Assembly: GCA_039720395.1 (NCBI GenBank)
Contig: CM077833.1
Span: 9,439,036 to 9,503,035 of the forward strand
Reading direction: 5' to 3'
Source: Liquidambar formosana
Taxonomy: Eukaryota > Streptophyta > Magnoliopsida > Saxifragales > Altingiaceae
Length of the DNA: 64,000 bases
A program made the translations under genes and the position numbers. Below, in pieces: positions 11,788 through 24,315 of this stretch. The number at the start of each line of letters is the position of its first letter. The stretch's first letter is position 1. A model generated the notes under the pieces. The model ran no database searches, was not told where the DNA came from, and saw only the letters and a program-made list of their open reading frames with translations.

Positions 11788-12652
11788 TGTAATACCCGGA
11801 ATTTCACACAATTTAAAAAGAAAATAAATTGAAATTTTCATCCATCAAACATAATATTGATACTAATTTATTAAACATAAAAGGTACAACCATTCATCTC
11901 CATAATAACTCATTACAAACTTTAACTTATTAGCTTATAAGAGTATAAATAAACATAAAAAAATTTCGCTTAATATGCGCAACTCAAAACTTTTCTACTT
12001 CTTTCAAACGTTTCCTCATCAGCCTGAAAAATTCATTGTAACAAAGGTGAGCTACATAGCTCAGTAAGAATAACATCTATTTTAATTCGGTATTAATCTT
12101 AGTACAATAGATCATATTATGATGACATTATTAATTCAAAACGCATATTCATATTGTGACACATTATTCTACTATTTTCTCAATATAAAAATTTTCATAC
12201 CTGAGCTTCTGTTGCCATTTGCAACCTGCAAAACATAAATAATAAAAATAACTCGCATAGACCCTCTTGCCGTACATGCGTGTTATTACAGCCACAGTAC
12301 ATATGTCCCTATCATACGTGTATACTAGTCATGGCCCACTTGCTCAATGATTCAGTATATTAGTGTACTAACTGCAGGGCATACCTAACTGGATCTGCCC
12401 CGGTTGACCACTCCACAATTCATTAGTATCCAGAATAATGACAACAATAATTTGTGCTATAAAAATAGCATTATCTCAATAGAAAAATGTGCCATAATTA
12501 TTAGATTGAATCAAAAATTAATACATAAGGTCTTAAAGGTCCCTACAATTCAATCATTTGGAAATTTATGAATTTTTAAGATTATTTATAATTTTATTAT
12601 ATCTCCAATTATGGATTAAATTTAAAAATATCAATTCATATCATGAGTGGAG

Positions 12653-12693
<41 letters not shown>

Positions 12694-13991
12694 TAATATC
12701 AATAACATATGCTTAGTTTCATTTTTCTTTATTTATTTATTTATTAAGACTATGGTTTATTAACCAATCAAAGGAAATAACCAATGGAAATTGATTATAT
12801 ATAGTTTTTAGATGTAAAAATCTAATTTATTTTTAAAATAACAATTATTATTATTTTTAGAAATTATTTTATAATGCTTAAGGCATTTAAAGGGAAGATA
12901 ATCATTTTCTCAGTATGCAAATAGAGCCTTATCATTTTGAATAAAATTTTGTATTTTTTTTTCGAAATTAAATTACTAAACAGTACACTTTTATATTTTA
13001 TTTACGAAACAGGACATTTTATTTACAAAATAGGTCAATTATTTACAAAACAGTCGTCTTCTTCATAATATATTACTGAAATGACACAATTTTGCAGAAA
13101 ATGTAATTACAGTAAAGGGACAAAACTTTAATTGCTTATATCTTTTTCATACGAAGTCGGATTTAAGTGATTCAAAAGCCCAAACGAAGCTTACAATGTC
13201 TATTTTCATGTTCTATGGTTAATTTTGAGAAAACATTAACACACTAATTCAGTTTTACAAATAAAGTTTTGGGGCTCAAAACTCAATCTGAAACTTTAAG
13301 CTTTAAATACTCCTTCCATATCTAACCATTTTTCACCAAAATTCGAAGGTAATATCCACATACTATAAGAATTCTAAAGCATAAAAAATGGCATTAAATA
13401 ATGAAGCATAGAAGGAGAACTAAGCTACTGAAATTCGGACACCATTAAAGCTAATTTAAGCTTTCGAAATTCAAAATTCTTTCAACTAAAATTAAGTTGA
13501 AACTAAAGACTATTACAGAACCAAAATAGATGTTGAAACTTACTTAAATCACAGCAGTCTGCTTCTCAAATCCTTCGTAACAAATTCTCCCATTATCTTT
13601 TACTGTCCTACACATTTTATTTTTTTTTTGAAATTTTTCTCTGCTTAAATTCCTATTTATAGAGATTCAGCACAACCCCCATAAAGACACGTAGCATGGG
13701 CTTTTTGAAATGCAGACACATGTATAGTGACTCATCCTTCCCCCTTATAAATTCTTGCCACCTTTCGTTTTGCTTGCAAAAATATCTCATCTTCCAGATT
13801 TTTCCTCTCTAAATCAGTTTATCTTAATAAGTAATAATTAATTTATCTTAAGCAGGTAATTATGTATATAGTTATGTATATTAATACTATACTATTAATC
13901 TCATTGTTTAGTAATACTAATTCAAATTAATCATGTCTGAATTAAAATTTTTTATTTATATTTATATTTTTATTTATTTAGGGCTATTATA
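11788..13991 (-). mobile_element. Solo LTR (2.2 kb) in LARD2
   Basis: The unit reads TGTAATACCCGG at its left end and GGGCTATTATA at its right end, flanked by a perfect GTGAT duplication (11783-11787 and 13992-13996). Its terminal A should pair with the opening TG, so one C-to-T change is inferred at the right end. A TATA-like CTATAAATAGG on the minus strand at 13652-13662 suggests orientation. A (TA)n tract lies at 12656-12687. No coding sequence was seen. Confidence 0.85.
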
Positions 13992-16900
13992 GTGATAGTT
14001 CTCAATAGGCTTACAATCAGTTCACTAAATATAAATTCTCTTTATGTATTGTATCTTATTACTATGATAGTACATAACATGCTATCAAAAAACTTATGAT
14101 AGAGAATTATTTGTCTTAGAAAGGAACTTGAAGAGTAAATCATATTAATCATCAATTGATTCTTTAAGTCTCTAAGTTCATAACCAATATTATAAACGTG
14201 AGAAAATCGTTAATGCTTTCCCTTTCATCATTATGGGAATTGCAAATGTTTGGCATCAACCTTAGTAGACATAAAACAATAGATAGTGTAAAAAATGCAC
14301 TCATTAATCATTCTTAAGCTCTTAATCGATTCATTTTCCATCATAAAAAAGTTAATGCCTCTAAAAAAGGGTTATGACATCAATATCTCGTCAAGTAATA
14401 ATTAACTATATATCTTAATTCTTTATGATATATTAGTAATAGTCAAAGTTTAATCATAGATACATAATTATTGATGGCAAACATAATCCAAATCATGGAC
14501 ATCGAAAATAACATAATCATCCTAATACTTAATATTATCCATGTCAATAAGTCTATCAAACCAAGTACAATCTGTATATGTTGTCTCCATCTCCCATAGT
14601 TATTGCCAATGAGAGTTTCAATTGCAGACATGTGGCTAGTAAGAACAGAAGAATTAAAACTGTGGAAGCAATTTAAATATAAATATCACATATCATCCAA
14701 ACATAATGCATGCAATTACAATAATGGATGATCATTCATTTTCTTTATCTAACCAACATAGGCAATTGATTAGATATGCCCATAACTAAGCTAAAAAACC
14801 TTATGAGTCTTATTACGGCGAGGGCCCTAGATGCATCATTATAAACTCTCATTTGGGCAGAGAATACAACGTGCTAATTAGTACTCTCCAAAAACTTTAT
14901 CATGAGGCTAATCGATAAGAACTATACAAATTTTTTGAGAAATCCATCACCTTTAGGCAGAAGATACTCTTTAGATCTATGCACTCCCACCAATCACCCC
15001 ATGCCATTCTTGAATTGTCACACACAATAACCCCCTTTGGACAGGTGCTTGTATATATGCTACAACCTAAAAACGCAATCCTATCCTGTAATACTTTGAA
15101 TGAGGAAATACATCAACTTCCGTGAATAGGCCACTTAGGTAGCTACCACCCACTTTAGCCAACTACATTCCCTAAACTAGGATAGCCTTTATGCCCATTC
15201 AAAATCTTAATCACAATTCTTTATTTTCATGCTAAAATTACTTTATGTGTGATTGAAAATAATTCCAAAATTCATTTATTCATTTATTGAGTTTGTGCAT
15301 GTATACATGACCCAAAAATTATTTCATGGTATAATAATAAATCCAACAAAAAAAAAAAAGTATGCTATCACGTTACCAAAGTATTGGCAAATTACATAAT
15401 AAAATTTTTACCAAAAATTTTGCACGTTAAATATAAAGGAATCATAAAGTAGATCAACAACACAATTCACCTTCTACACTAATCATTGATTGTTTCAACT
15501 TGTAGTGTCTATGTGAATGCATGAAAATAAATTTACCATGTTCATTATTCATTACAAGTCTTAGAAGGTGTAATACATGAGTACTTGTATATACATATAC
15601 TTAAGGTTTGAGCAAGCCCGTGTAATACATGAAATATATATACGCATATATGCACTCCAACACACTACACATGCACCTACGCAGTGTTGGGAGTCGAAAA
15701 CCATGACTTTTGTAAAACCCCACTCTCTTATTGGGACAAGGCATATGATTTAGATTAAGGACTATTAGTCATTATAATGTATCTAAGGAGAGTCACATAC
15801 TTCTACATTCATTCTTGGACATTGGCACACACATCGTAAATTTGTGACCAAAAAACTTGTGCCAAAAATCAAATAAAAATATGCCAACAATTTACGATAT
15901 TAAAAATAGTCCCAAAATTAACCACTATCTTTTAATTTGGACAAAAAATAAAATGCAACTCCTTAAAGCAAGTGGAACCCATTGAAAAATAGTACGTCAA
16001 AATTTTAAAATAAATAAATTTAGGTCATATGTGCCCATGCAAAAAATAATGAGCCGGGGTTATTCCCTACCTTTAGCGGGTCATAGAATTGGGTCTCGGT
16101 CATGTATTTTGGGTTTTCATGCAATCTAGTTTCTTTACTTAATTTGGTAAGATAATAAATGGGAAATCTAATTTAGGCCATTAAAAATATGTACGAAGCA
16201 AGTATTGTCCATAGATTGGCCATCAAATCCTCAAGAAACCATCTGTTATGGACCCATAATTTCGACTAAAATTTTAGAATATAAAAACATGTTACATGTA
16301 ATTTCTAATATTATTCTATGTAGTCTATTAACTAAGACAAATTCAAGACCTCAAAATATATATTGAATAATCATTAGTCGATGATTAGCCATATAATTAA
16401 CGGCCATGAGGTTCATTGTCTTGGATTGGGTTCAACCTTAGAACCTTAACAAATACACATCTACTCATTTTATAATGGCATGAATATGCGATTAATCAAT
16501 CAAAGTTAATCCATATGATACAAAAACATGAAATATAAAAAACAATCAATCTAATTTGCTTTTGATATGCTCTTCATCAATAGAAGGTATGAATATGAAG
16601 TTCTAGTATATATAAATATGGGTCACATATATATCTATATATATACACCATTAAAATTTACCAAACAAGAGAGCCCACACTTCCTTTTGGCCCATATCAT
16701 ACATCTAACTCATCTTTATGTCTTGCTTGGTTACAAAACTACATTACTTGGCTTGATCACAAATTTTATTTTATTTTATAATACAAAGTAATTATAGGAA
16801 TCCTTATAATGCATAGGACCCAGGACAAAGATCATGCGCTAAAAAATAAAAAAGAAAGGAAGGTTACCCACATGCACCACATGCACCTAAGGTGGCATGT

Positions 16901-17572
16901 TTGCAAAGCACATAACGGAGATTGGGGTTATCCCCTTCCTTGTAAAGGCTATAACAAAAAAAAGGGTTGAGCACTGTGTACGGGTTTTGATTGAAGGCTC
17001 CATAATGGAAACATCATGTAAGATGCAATCCCAACAGTATTTCTTGTGCAATTAATCACCTAAATATATATTTCAAAAACTAGAAAATATTTGATCTTAC
17101 ATGCGATCTAGATATTGCTTTATACCATTAACACATCTGGATGGAACAAAATTCACATAAGTCACATGTTTTCAATACAAAATCATATATTTTCATATAT
17201 TTTTCATCATAGATCTTCATACCATAAAAAAAATAAATAAATAAAAAATTAGCATTAAAATATATAAACAAAACATGAAGCTACAAGCCACTATAATGGT
17301 ATACAGCAAAGTAATGATGAATTGAAGAAAAAAAAGGAACAAAATCCCTTCAATGGCTATGCCGATGGCAAGTTGAAAAAGGAAATCATGGCAGCCTTAG
17401 GTTCGGTTAAATAATAAAAAAAATATTAAAAAAAACCCCAAACTCCTTTTCCTTCAATCTTATTTAGTTATTATTTTATTGTTACATCAGTTTATTACTT
17501 TATGCATGAACACCATACAAAAAAACTTATACATGTATTTAATATGATCATGGTTCTAACCCTAGGGTGGTG
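13992..17572 (-). mobile_element. LARD2 interior, 5' side (non-coding)
   Basis: This is the remaining interior up to the primer-binding site. It is AT-rich and holds short frames only (largest about 74 codons at 16567-16791, over microsatellite-like TA sequence). No reverse transcriptase, integrase or gag motif was found. With the other interior part, about 6 kb lacks coding capacity, so the element must have moved with proteins supplied in trans, if it moved as it now stands. Confidence 0.6.
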
Positions 17573-17584
17573 GCTCTGATACCA
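17573..17584 (-). other. Primer-binding site of LARD2 (tRNA-iMet type)
   Basis: The minus strand reads TGGTATCAGAGC two bases inside the LTR, the standard complement of the initiator methionine tRNA 3' end used by many plant LTR elements. It shows LARD2 lies on the minus strand. Confidence 0.9.
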
Positions 17585-17586
17585 CT

Positions 17587-18065
17587 TGTTAGAACAATAT
17601 ATATTAAGTCCATACTAGAAAACTAGAACACATGGAGTATAATAATAATAATAAATAATATGTGCATACCTGCGAAAGCCATTGAATCCAATTAATAAAC
17701 CTCTGCAAAAGAGATACGATTAGGAGTTAGGCCGATCTTCCTCTACTTGCTCCTCTTTTCTTTATGCAATCACCAATGGGACAAGCTATTAGGGTTTTCA
17801 ACTTATGGAGTGTAGAGGGGACTTTGCCTACTTGTAAAAAAACTTTATAGAGTCTTTCTCATCATGGACTCCTTGATTTACAAGGAATAGGCCCACACTT
17901 TATAATCCCACATCACGGACTAAGATGCACTAGATCCCAATTACTTTATTGATCACATCATATATTGGGCTACACCGTATATCATTACAAGCTAGACGTT
18001 CAACTCGTTTTTCACAATCCAGAAAATCAATCAATGTAAGCCCACATTATATAAAAATTCTAACA
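17587..18065 (-). mobile_element. 5' LTR of LARD2 (479 bp)
   Basis: Intact copy of the LTR, from TGTTAGAACAATATATATTAAG to AAAAATTCTAACA, followed by the GTAAA duplication at 18066-18070. It matches the interrupted LTR at 7211-9342 along its whole length with scattered substitutions. Confidence 0.92.
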
Positions 18066-18562
18066 GTAAAACCATTGATTAAACCAAGTTGGGAATTTGT
18101 GAACTGTGGTTTGGCAAAAATGAAAGAACCATGAATGGTTTCTATTGGAATTTTGGAAAGAAAATGTTCTTTACCAAACATCGATATAATCAAAGTAAGT
18201 ATAGGCGGGAGGATAATATGATAGGACCTTAAGGATCCTACATTTAGAATGTGCTGCATTTTCTTTATCTGGAACATGAATGATTAAGGCAGAATTTGTA
18301 TCAACAAGAATAAATTCATAGTAAGTTGAGACTTATCTCGAAGAGGAGAAAGCCAATGTCTTTCAGGAAGGAAAACTTGTTGAGATACTTGGTAGGCAGT
18401 TGCCACCCTAAATTCGGGTTCTATGGCTATTATGGGCAAGAGGTTATGGTTATATAAGTATTGAGAAGGAACTACATTTTCTGGAAGAGCTGAAGATTCT
18501 GAGAATTGTGCTAGGTTCTGTACCACTAGAGAGGATGTTGAATGAGAAGGATTGGTCACTAC
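18066..18562 (-). pseudogene. Endogenous pararetrovirus remnant, unassigned part
   Basis: A minus-strand frame covers 18284-18559 and another overlaps 18047-18277; both are broken. I assign them to the viral remnant because they join the polymerase region at 21160-22440 once two LTR insertions with clean duplications are discounted (18563-19668 and 19790-21154). I do not recognise the product. By position it lies downstream of the reverse transcriptase/RNase H on the minus strand, so it could be a second ORF or part of another copy. No function is claimed. Confidence 0.4.
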
Positions 18563-19668
18563 TGAAATTCTGGTTTTACCAAGCCTACAATACCTAGAAG
18601 GGGGGTTGAATAGGTATTATGTATAAATCTTACCCAATCTTGATTTCAAGACAATTAATCTCTTTTACCACAAATAAATCAGTCTCACAGCAAGCATAAA
18701 AAACAAGTAACAATGGCACAAGAGATTTTTTACGTGGAAAACCCTAGATGGGAAAAACCATGGGACCTCATCTAGTTGAAGTTAATCCACTATGAAATCA
18801 ACGAGTACAAGACACACTTACAGACCACACAAGAACTCATGTAGTTGTCTTCACTCCCACGATCACACACCACTGATCTTCGTCATCACGGTTTTGGTTG
18901 CAACCAACCTCTTTCATAGTGATGCCTTCAATCACGAATTTGCAATCTTGATCACTATCGCAACGGTCTCACAAACACTCAAGGTTTTGTGAATGGTGTG
19001 TGGTTTGATAATCTCTAGAGCATATCAGTGAAAACCTAGGTTAAAGTGCTCTAGAGAGCTTTTAAAAAGATGAACAATGAAAACCCTAATAGGGAGAGGC
19101 TTGCTTCACCCTTTCAATGATAAAAGACTCTATATATATAGTCTAAGAAACCCTAAGTGGCTGTACCATGTTTTGGTATTAAAAAGGTAAGTTTTAAAAA
19201 CTTTAAAAACTGTTTTTTACGAGCCCAGATCGATTTGAGTTCATGCCGGATCGATCTGGGTTGATAGAACCAAAAATTGCATTTCTAGAGTAGTGTGGAT
19301 CGATCCACCTAGGCCATGGATTGATCCACCTAGGCAGAATCAAAAGTTGCATTTTTAAAATACCATGGATTGATCCTCATAAGCCATGGATCGATCCATC
19401 TAGGCAGAAAAACATCAGAAGCAAAAAAATATTTTTCAAAACCATTTTTATAAATAAAGAAATAAAGATCGAAAAAGATTTGAAATGATTTTTAAACATT
19501 AAAACCCAGGCTTCTATAGTCACTTACCTTTCCTAAGTCCAATTGTGAGTCGAAGCTTTGAACTCCACGCTTTGTCTCAACTTTGTAACTTCACCAATCT
19601 TCAATCAACTTAAGACTCAACCATATTTTGGCACGGAATATAACAACATTAAAAACACAAACTTGACA
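18563..19668. mobile_element. LTR insertion (1.1 kb) in the viral remnant
   Basis: It starts TGAAATTCTGGTTTTACC and ends AAACTTGACA, flanked by a perfect ACTAC duplication (18558-18562 and 19669-19673). It has the phrase CTAGAAGGGGGGTTGAATAGG near its left end and no internal region, so it is a solo LTR. A TATATATA tract at 19131-19141 may be its TATA box. Positions 19225-19405 hold repeated GGATCGATCC-like palindromes. Confidence 0.85.
19225..19405. repeat. GGATCGATCC palindrome cluster in LTR
   Basis: Six near-copies of GATCGATC or ATGGATTGATCC, several followed by ACCTAGGC or ATCTAGGC, recur every 25-45 bp. They lie about 90-270 bp from the TATA-like tract at 19131-19141, a place comparable to clusters in other LTRs of the window. 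Confidence 0.75.
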
Positions 19669-19789
19669 ACTACTTTGACAAATGTTTGTCCTTTTGAAGG
19701 ATTGGAAGAACTTGGAAGTTTTGGGAAGTCCAATGGGGCAAATGGGTTTGGAGTAGCAGGGAAAGAATGTGGAGGATATGATTGTTTCC
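19669..19789 (-). pseudogene. Endogenous pararetrovirus remnant, short segment
   Basis: A proline- and serine-rich minus-strand frame lies at 19617-19799. Only the part inside this interval belongs to the remnant, since the flanks are LTR insertions. No domain can be recognised. It is placed in the viral unit by continuity of the two flanking target-site duplications. Confidence 0.4.
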
Positions 19790-21154
19790 TGATAAACACA
19801 AAATATTCATTGAAATTACTCCCTAATTTATATTTTCTAGTTATTTTATTATATTTAATTTTGTGTGTTTAAAGTGTTCTTGATTTATTGCAGGGCTGTT
19901 GAGTTTATACCAGAAAAGATGACAATCAGGACTACTTAAGCTAATAAATGCAACTTGAAATGGGTTTCTCACTTGCCTAAAATTTCATGGAGCTGCAACA
20001 AGAGTTGGGTCAACAATTTTGAAGATTTGAGCAGCTGAAATTTAAAGATAAGCAAAGAAATTCATGATCCCAAAATCAGCAGCAAATCTGGACAGATTGA
20101 CCAAGTTTTGGTAATCTGGCCATAACTTGTGATTCCCATATCCGATTTGGGTGAAATTTGTGGCTCTGGAAAGAGGACTTAAAGAACTACAATTGTTTAG
20201 TTTATGGCATTTCCTGATTCAAACATCTTCCAAGTCAAAAATGAGCTGGAAGTGGACTTATTTGCAAAAATCTGAATCTGGCAGCATTTGTCAAAGTGAG
20301 AACATGGGCAGCCAAGAATTCAAAGAAAGTGGGCATTGCTTTTGACTTGTGGGATCAGCTGGATCCTTCCCCCATCTCCTATAAATACCAAGGGAATTCA
20401 CATAACAATCAAGAGAGGAAAGGAGAGGAGGTACAAAGACGGTAAAGGGGAGAAACTAGTTCTTGGTTATCTACATGGCCAACTAATCTTTGTCTTAAGG
20501 GGGAGATGAAGCCCTAATCAAGTATTGTGTATTTTATTGTATTGTGTTATTGATTTGATTATTTGTGTATGAGGATTGCATAACTAGGAGGATTGTATTA
20601 TTGATACAATTGGTTTTAGTGTTTTTATCTCCAATTGTGTATAATTTCTGTGATTTTAAATACAATGGTTATGCAATGGTTTTCACTGTATATATATTTG
20701 GAGATTAAGATGATTCATGCTTAGACAAGATGAGTCGTACTCACAAATTAGTTGAGAGTAGAGTAGGTGAGACGGTTCATGCTATATTTTTGATGAGTTA
20801 TACCTAATTTATAAATATATGAACCTTTCTTGATGATGTCATTGGGCTTGTAGCTACAATGAGTCTTGCTCATACCAAATAATAACTTCTTGAAATACGT
20901 TACAATAAGAGCATTTTTATACAAGATTAGTGGTGGATTCGAGACCCTAAGTATTTTTTTTCTTGAAGAAAATATAAATTTATTTTGCTTGCATTCCATA
21001 GAGTTCAAAACTACAGAAATAATCTTTTTTAATTATTTTAGTATTCAGTTTTCAAAATTAAAATAATCCTAGTACAGTCCCTGTGGTACGACACCCGTAC
21101 TACCACTATATACAAATTTTTGCATCCTACGGGTAATTGATTTTGACACGATCA
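19790..21154 (+). mobile_element. Solo LTR (1.37 kb) in the viral remnant
   Basis: It starts TGATAAACACAAAATATTC and ends GACACGATCA, flanked by a perfect TTTCC duplication (19785-19789 and 21155-21159). The phrase CAGTCCCTGTGGTACGACAC near the right end (about 21074-21094) resembles the R/U5 end of plant Gypsy Tat/Athila-type LTRs, and a TATAAATACC box lies at 20379-20388. Both support plus orientation. Short frames inside are not considered genes. Confidence 0.9.
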
Positions 21155-21159
21155 TTTCC

Positions 21160-22440
21160 CTAAAAGGGATAATGGAGGCCGAGTGCCTGTAGACCGAATG
21201 CCGTGCTATGTAAGTAGAATAGAGTAAAATGAAGGTGTCTTGGAAGAAAGAGATTCCTTCTTTTTCATAGCATAGTCTGCTTTACTGGTTGGTTTAGGTT
21301 TATCTCCTATGAAACCCTACAAGAATTCCCGAGAGAGGAAATCAGGAAGGCTATTGTTTTCTCCTTTGATAAATTCTATTTCAAAATCGAAAACACTTAA
21401 GATGGCTTACCATCGGGCAAAAATTTGTTTTAAGGCAATATTTTTGACATTTTTTTCTAAAACTGTTTTAGCACTTTTACAATCCACTCTTAATAAAAAC
21501 TTTTGATTCAAAAGGTCAGATTGGAATTTTAAAATACGTAAAACAACACTTAAAATTTCCATTTTAATAGTACTATAATTTTTCTAGGAGGAATTCTAGG
21601 TTCTCGAAGTAAAGCGTACTAATTGTTCTTGATCAGCTTTTTGTTTCAGAATACCACCATTTCCTATAATTGAAACATCTATTTCTACAATTTTAAAGGC
21701 TTGGGGATTGGTAATATGTAATAATGGTAGATGTGTTATTCTTGATTTAATTAGTCTAACAAAGTGTGTATGTGAGATAACCATGCTGGAGGATTTTTCT
21801 TTAATCTGTCATATAAAGGTTTGCATATCTTATGCAAATCTTTATAAAAGCTTCCCACATAGTTTAAGCTTCCTAGAAACCTTTGCAATTGAGTTTTCTG
21901 CTTAACTTCATCTGGAAATTTGCTAGAAAATTCTAGACTTCGTTAAATCGGGGTAATTGTGCCATGATGAATATAATGTCCAAGAAATCAAATTTTTTGT
22001 TGAAATAGTTTTATTTTAAATTCTAAGAGCACTAAACCACTATGTTTAATTACTTTAAAGAATGAGTGTAAATGTTTCCACTGTTTTTCTATTGTTGGAG
22101 AATATATTAAGACATCATCAATATAAACTATTGACCATTCTGTGTATGGATTGAAAATTTCATTCATAATATTTTGGAATTCTGATTGAACATTTTTTTA
22201 ATCCAAATGGCAATACATTCCATTCGTATTGACCGAAAGGAACATTAAAAGCTGTTTTGTACCTATCTTCTTCTTTGAGTTGTAATTGCCAAAACCCTGA
22301 TTTCATGTCAAATTTAGAAAATATTTTGGCATTATATAATCTATTAAGTAAATCTTGTTTATTGAGAATTGGGTATCTTATCCATTTGTCCTTAGGTTGG
22401 GTAGAATGTAGTTACATTTACAGCCTCTTGTTGTCTTATT
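21160..22440 (-). pseudogene. Endogenous pararetrovirus polymerase (RT-RNase H), broken
   Basis: Conceptual translation of the minus strand shows the order of a caulimovirid polymerase. A reverse transcriptase core with the YIDD catalytic box is encoded at 22114-22125, flanked by typical fingers/palm motifs such as FDMKSGFWQ. It is followed toward lower coordinates by the connection/RNase H region around 21310-21800, ending near 21310. The frame is interrupted by stops and by at least one shift near a T run at about 22193-22200, so no long ORF survives. It is a decayed nuclear copy, not an active virus. The YIDD context fits Caulimoviridae better than Gypsy elements, but genus is unresolved. 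Confidence 0.7.
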
Positions 22441-22441
22441 T

Positions 22442-22759
22442 TTGGTATTACGTATTGAAGACTTGTACATTTTGCAATTTGGTTTTGCCACTATGATCAT
22501 GTTATTATGCAATTATGGTTTATATATTGCAATCTTTAACACAAGATCTAGCTTTCGATTTGCTGATTTAGTCAAGTTTGTGTGTGGCAAGTGGAAACGC
22601 TTAAAGGCTGAAGCATTATCATTTTCATATGAGTTACTTGGACACACTGTGTGTATGCTTGACAACGACACTGATTTTCAAACCATGTTAATTTTGGTGT
22701 GTTTTAATGACATTGACCATGTAAATGTTTTTTTGGTGTGTGATAGTTTTTTGCTTTGA
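22442..22759 (+). pseudogene. Mutator-like transposase, N-terminal fragment
   Basis: A 105-codon frame contains FRFADLVKFVCGKWKRL, SFSYELLGH and DNDTDFQTM, which match the N-terminal region of plant MuDR-family transposases (residues before the catalytic domain). No DDE transposase core, zinc knuckle or terminal inverted repeats follow, so this is a truncated relic. It abuts the viral remnant on the left and lies about 0.5 kb upstream of the host gene. Confidence 0.6.
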
Positions 22760-22772
22760 CAACTTTCAGTGA

Positions 22773-22812
22773 TAGGGGGAGGTAGGGGTAGGGGTAGGGG
22801 TAGAGGTAGGGA
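22773..22812. repeat. GGGGTA short tandem repeat
   Basis: Five to six imperfect GGGGTA units (with GGAGGTA and AGAGGTA variants) follow the Mutator fragment directly. G-rich tracts are on the plus strand. Confidence 0.8.
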
Positions 22813-23275
22813 TTGTGATATAGAGTGATGTGTAAGACATGGGGCTATAATCAAATGTAATTATTTGGATAGGGGTATTTTACTATTTTAGGAATGGTGC
22901 GGGGTGTCTATTAATTCTAACAAACTTTTAAATGGGGAAGAGGTAATGGGGGGTGGAGAGTGTTTTTTGGGTGGCAATAGCTGTCCTACATAGTGTATTT
23001 AGAAGGGTAAAATAGTGAGATCCACTGATATATTTATAAACATTAAAAATTGAAATCTTCTAAATGCATTAAGTAGGGTAAAATATAGGGCAAGATAGCA
23101 TTATCTTAATTAAAAAAAAAAAAAAAGGAGGTAAATAACGCCTGGGCCCACCACATCAAGCGGGTGATCCAGCAATTGTTTCTCATTGGGCTACTACAAG
23201 TAGACAAGAACCACCATACAAGACTAGTGCCGAGGACGGAGAGAGAAGAAGCGCCACCACCCTCCCATCCAAAGC
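22813..23275 (+). promoter_or_regulatory. Promoter and 5'UTR region of the thioredoxin-fold gene
   Basis: No gene is seen here. TATTTATAAA at 23031-23040 is the best TATA candidate, 236 bp upstream of the start codon. TGGGCCCA at 23143-23150 is a site-II/TCP-type element frequent in promoters of plant housekeeping and plastid-protein genes. An A tract at 23112-23126 lies between them. The start of transcription cannot be set from sequence alone, and the likely 5'UTR follows 23150. Confidence 0.4.
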
Positions 23276-23581
23276 ATGTCACTGATACCTCTGACTTGTT
23301 CTCAATTCTCCTGTCTCTCATACTCACCTGACAAACTTCCCACAAACAATAAATTTTCATACCAAACCACTCCAATTTCAGTTTCTATTTTGAAATTCTC
23401 ACCACTTTCTCTAAGATTCTCGAGTGGATACAGATTTCACGCAAAATCTGCTGACCAAGAAAGAGATACGAGCGAACTACCCGCACAAATTTCCGAGGAA
23501 AATGTTCCAGTTTCCACAAACGGTCGCAGCCCATCAACCAGTTTCTTGTCTGTTCTTTGTCCCTTGCTTAAGCTCATCTCG
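23276..23581 (+). CDS. Thioredoxin/GST-N fold plastid protein, exon 1
   Basis: Start exon, 102 codons, ending in TCG with donor GTAACT at 23582, so phase 0. The encoded protein is predicted to be chloroplast-imported: residues 1 to about 60 are rich in Ser, Thr and Leu with few acidic residues, followed by an acidic stretch (QERDTSELPAQ). The end SFLSVLCPLLKLIS joins exon 2 GGDPSQERNYFLE without a break, a pairing typical of the At5g03880/At4g10000 family, known as thioredoxin-family proteins with GST-N-like domains. The biochemical role of the family is not established. The frame runs on as a false ORF to 23623 if the intron is ignored. Confidence 0.85.
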
Positions 23582-23814
23582 GTAACTCCTTTTTTTTTCA
23601 CTTGTTTGGTTCTTCTATTATGATTTTTTTTTTTTGGGTATAGTTATATCATGGAGTTTTATTCAGTACTAATTTGTTATACTAGTAATGCATTTTAATG
23701 ATTAATTGGACTACCAATTTGCTGAATTTCGTTTGACTTTGGATGGCCTGATTTTTTTTCTGTCTGTGGAAAATTTCATGGAATTTAATCAAATTTCACA
23801 TTATTTGTCCCATT

Positions 23815-24315
23815 TGTGAGCATGTAATTTTATAATAGACAAAATTTATAAATTTCTAAGTTTATAAACATGAATAAAATAATATAAATATATGCCTACC
23901 TGTGGTTGCCATTGACGCTTGTTGAAAAACTTGGAACACCAACATGGTATTAGTAGCAAAAGCCTTCCATCCTCTTTACACACTCAAATTGACTGATGAT
24001 GTTGAGAGAGGATGGGGACCGATGTTTATAATGAGCAGTGGATAAGTCCATCATTAACTTATCAATTTAAGTTTAATTCTCATCTGATAAGGATAAATAG
24101 TCTTTAATAAATATGGCGCTACACATTCCATCCATATCTCATAAGCACATGATCACAAGTGAGTAAGGTGCACCATAACTTGTATAAACTTTATAATCAC
24201 AACCTCAACCTGGAGTCTGGTAATTCACATTATCAGTTTCTCATCGATCCGATTTTTAATAAGATATTCTTCTAATCAATGGAAGCACACATGAACTTTA
24301 AGTAAAATTCTTACA
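23815..24315 (-). mobile_element. Solo LTR (501 bp), LARD2-related
   Basis: It begins TGTGAGCATG and ends AAAATTCTTACA, flanked by a perfect CCATT duplication (23810-23814 and 24316-24320). It shares short blocks with the LARD2 LTR (CTACCTG followed by GCCATTGA, and the AAAATTCT-ACA end), suggesting a diverged member of the same family. Orientation is by that similarity only. Confidence 0.75.

Noticed and set aside
22813..23105. Possible further gene upstream of 23276
   Set aside because: No frame or motif; sequence is AT-rich with the promoter-type elements noted.
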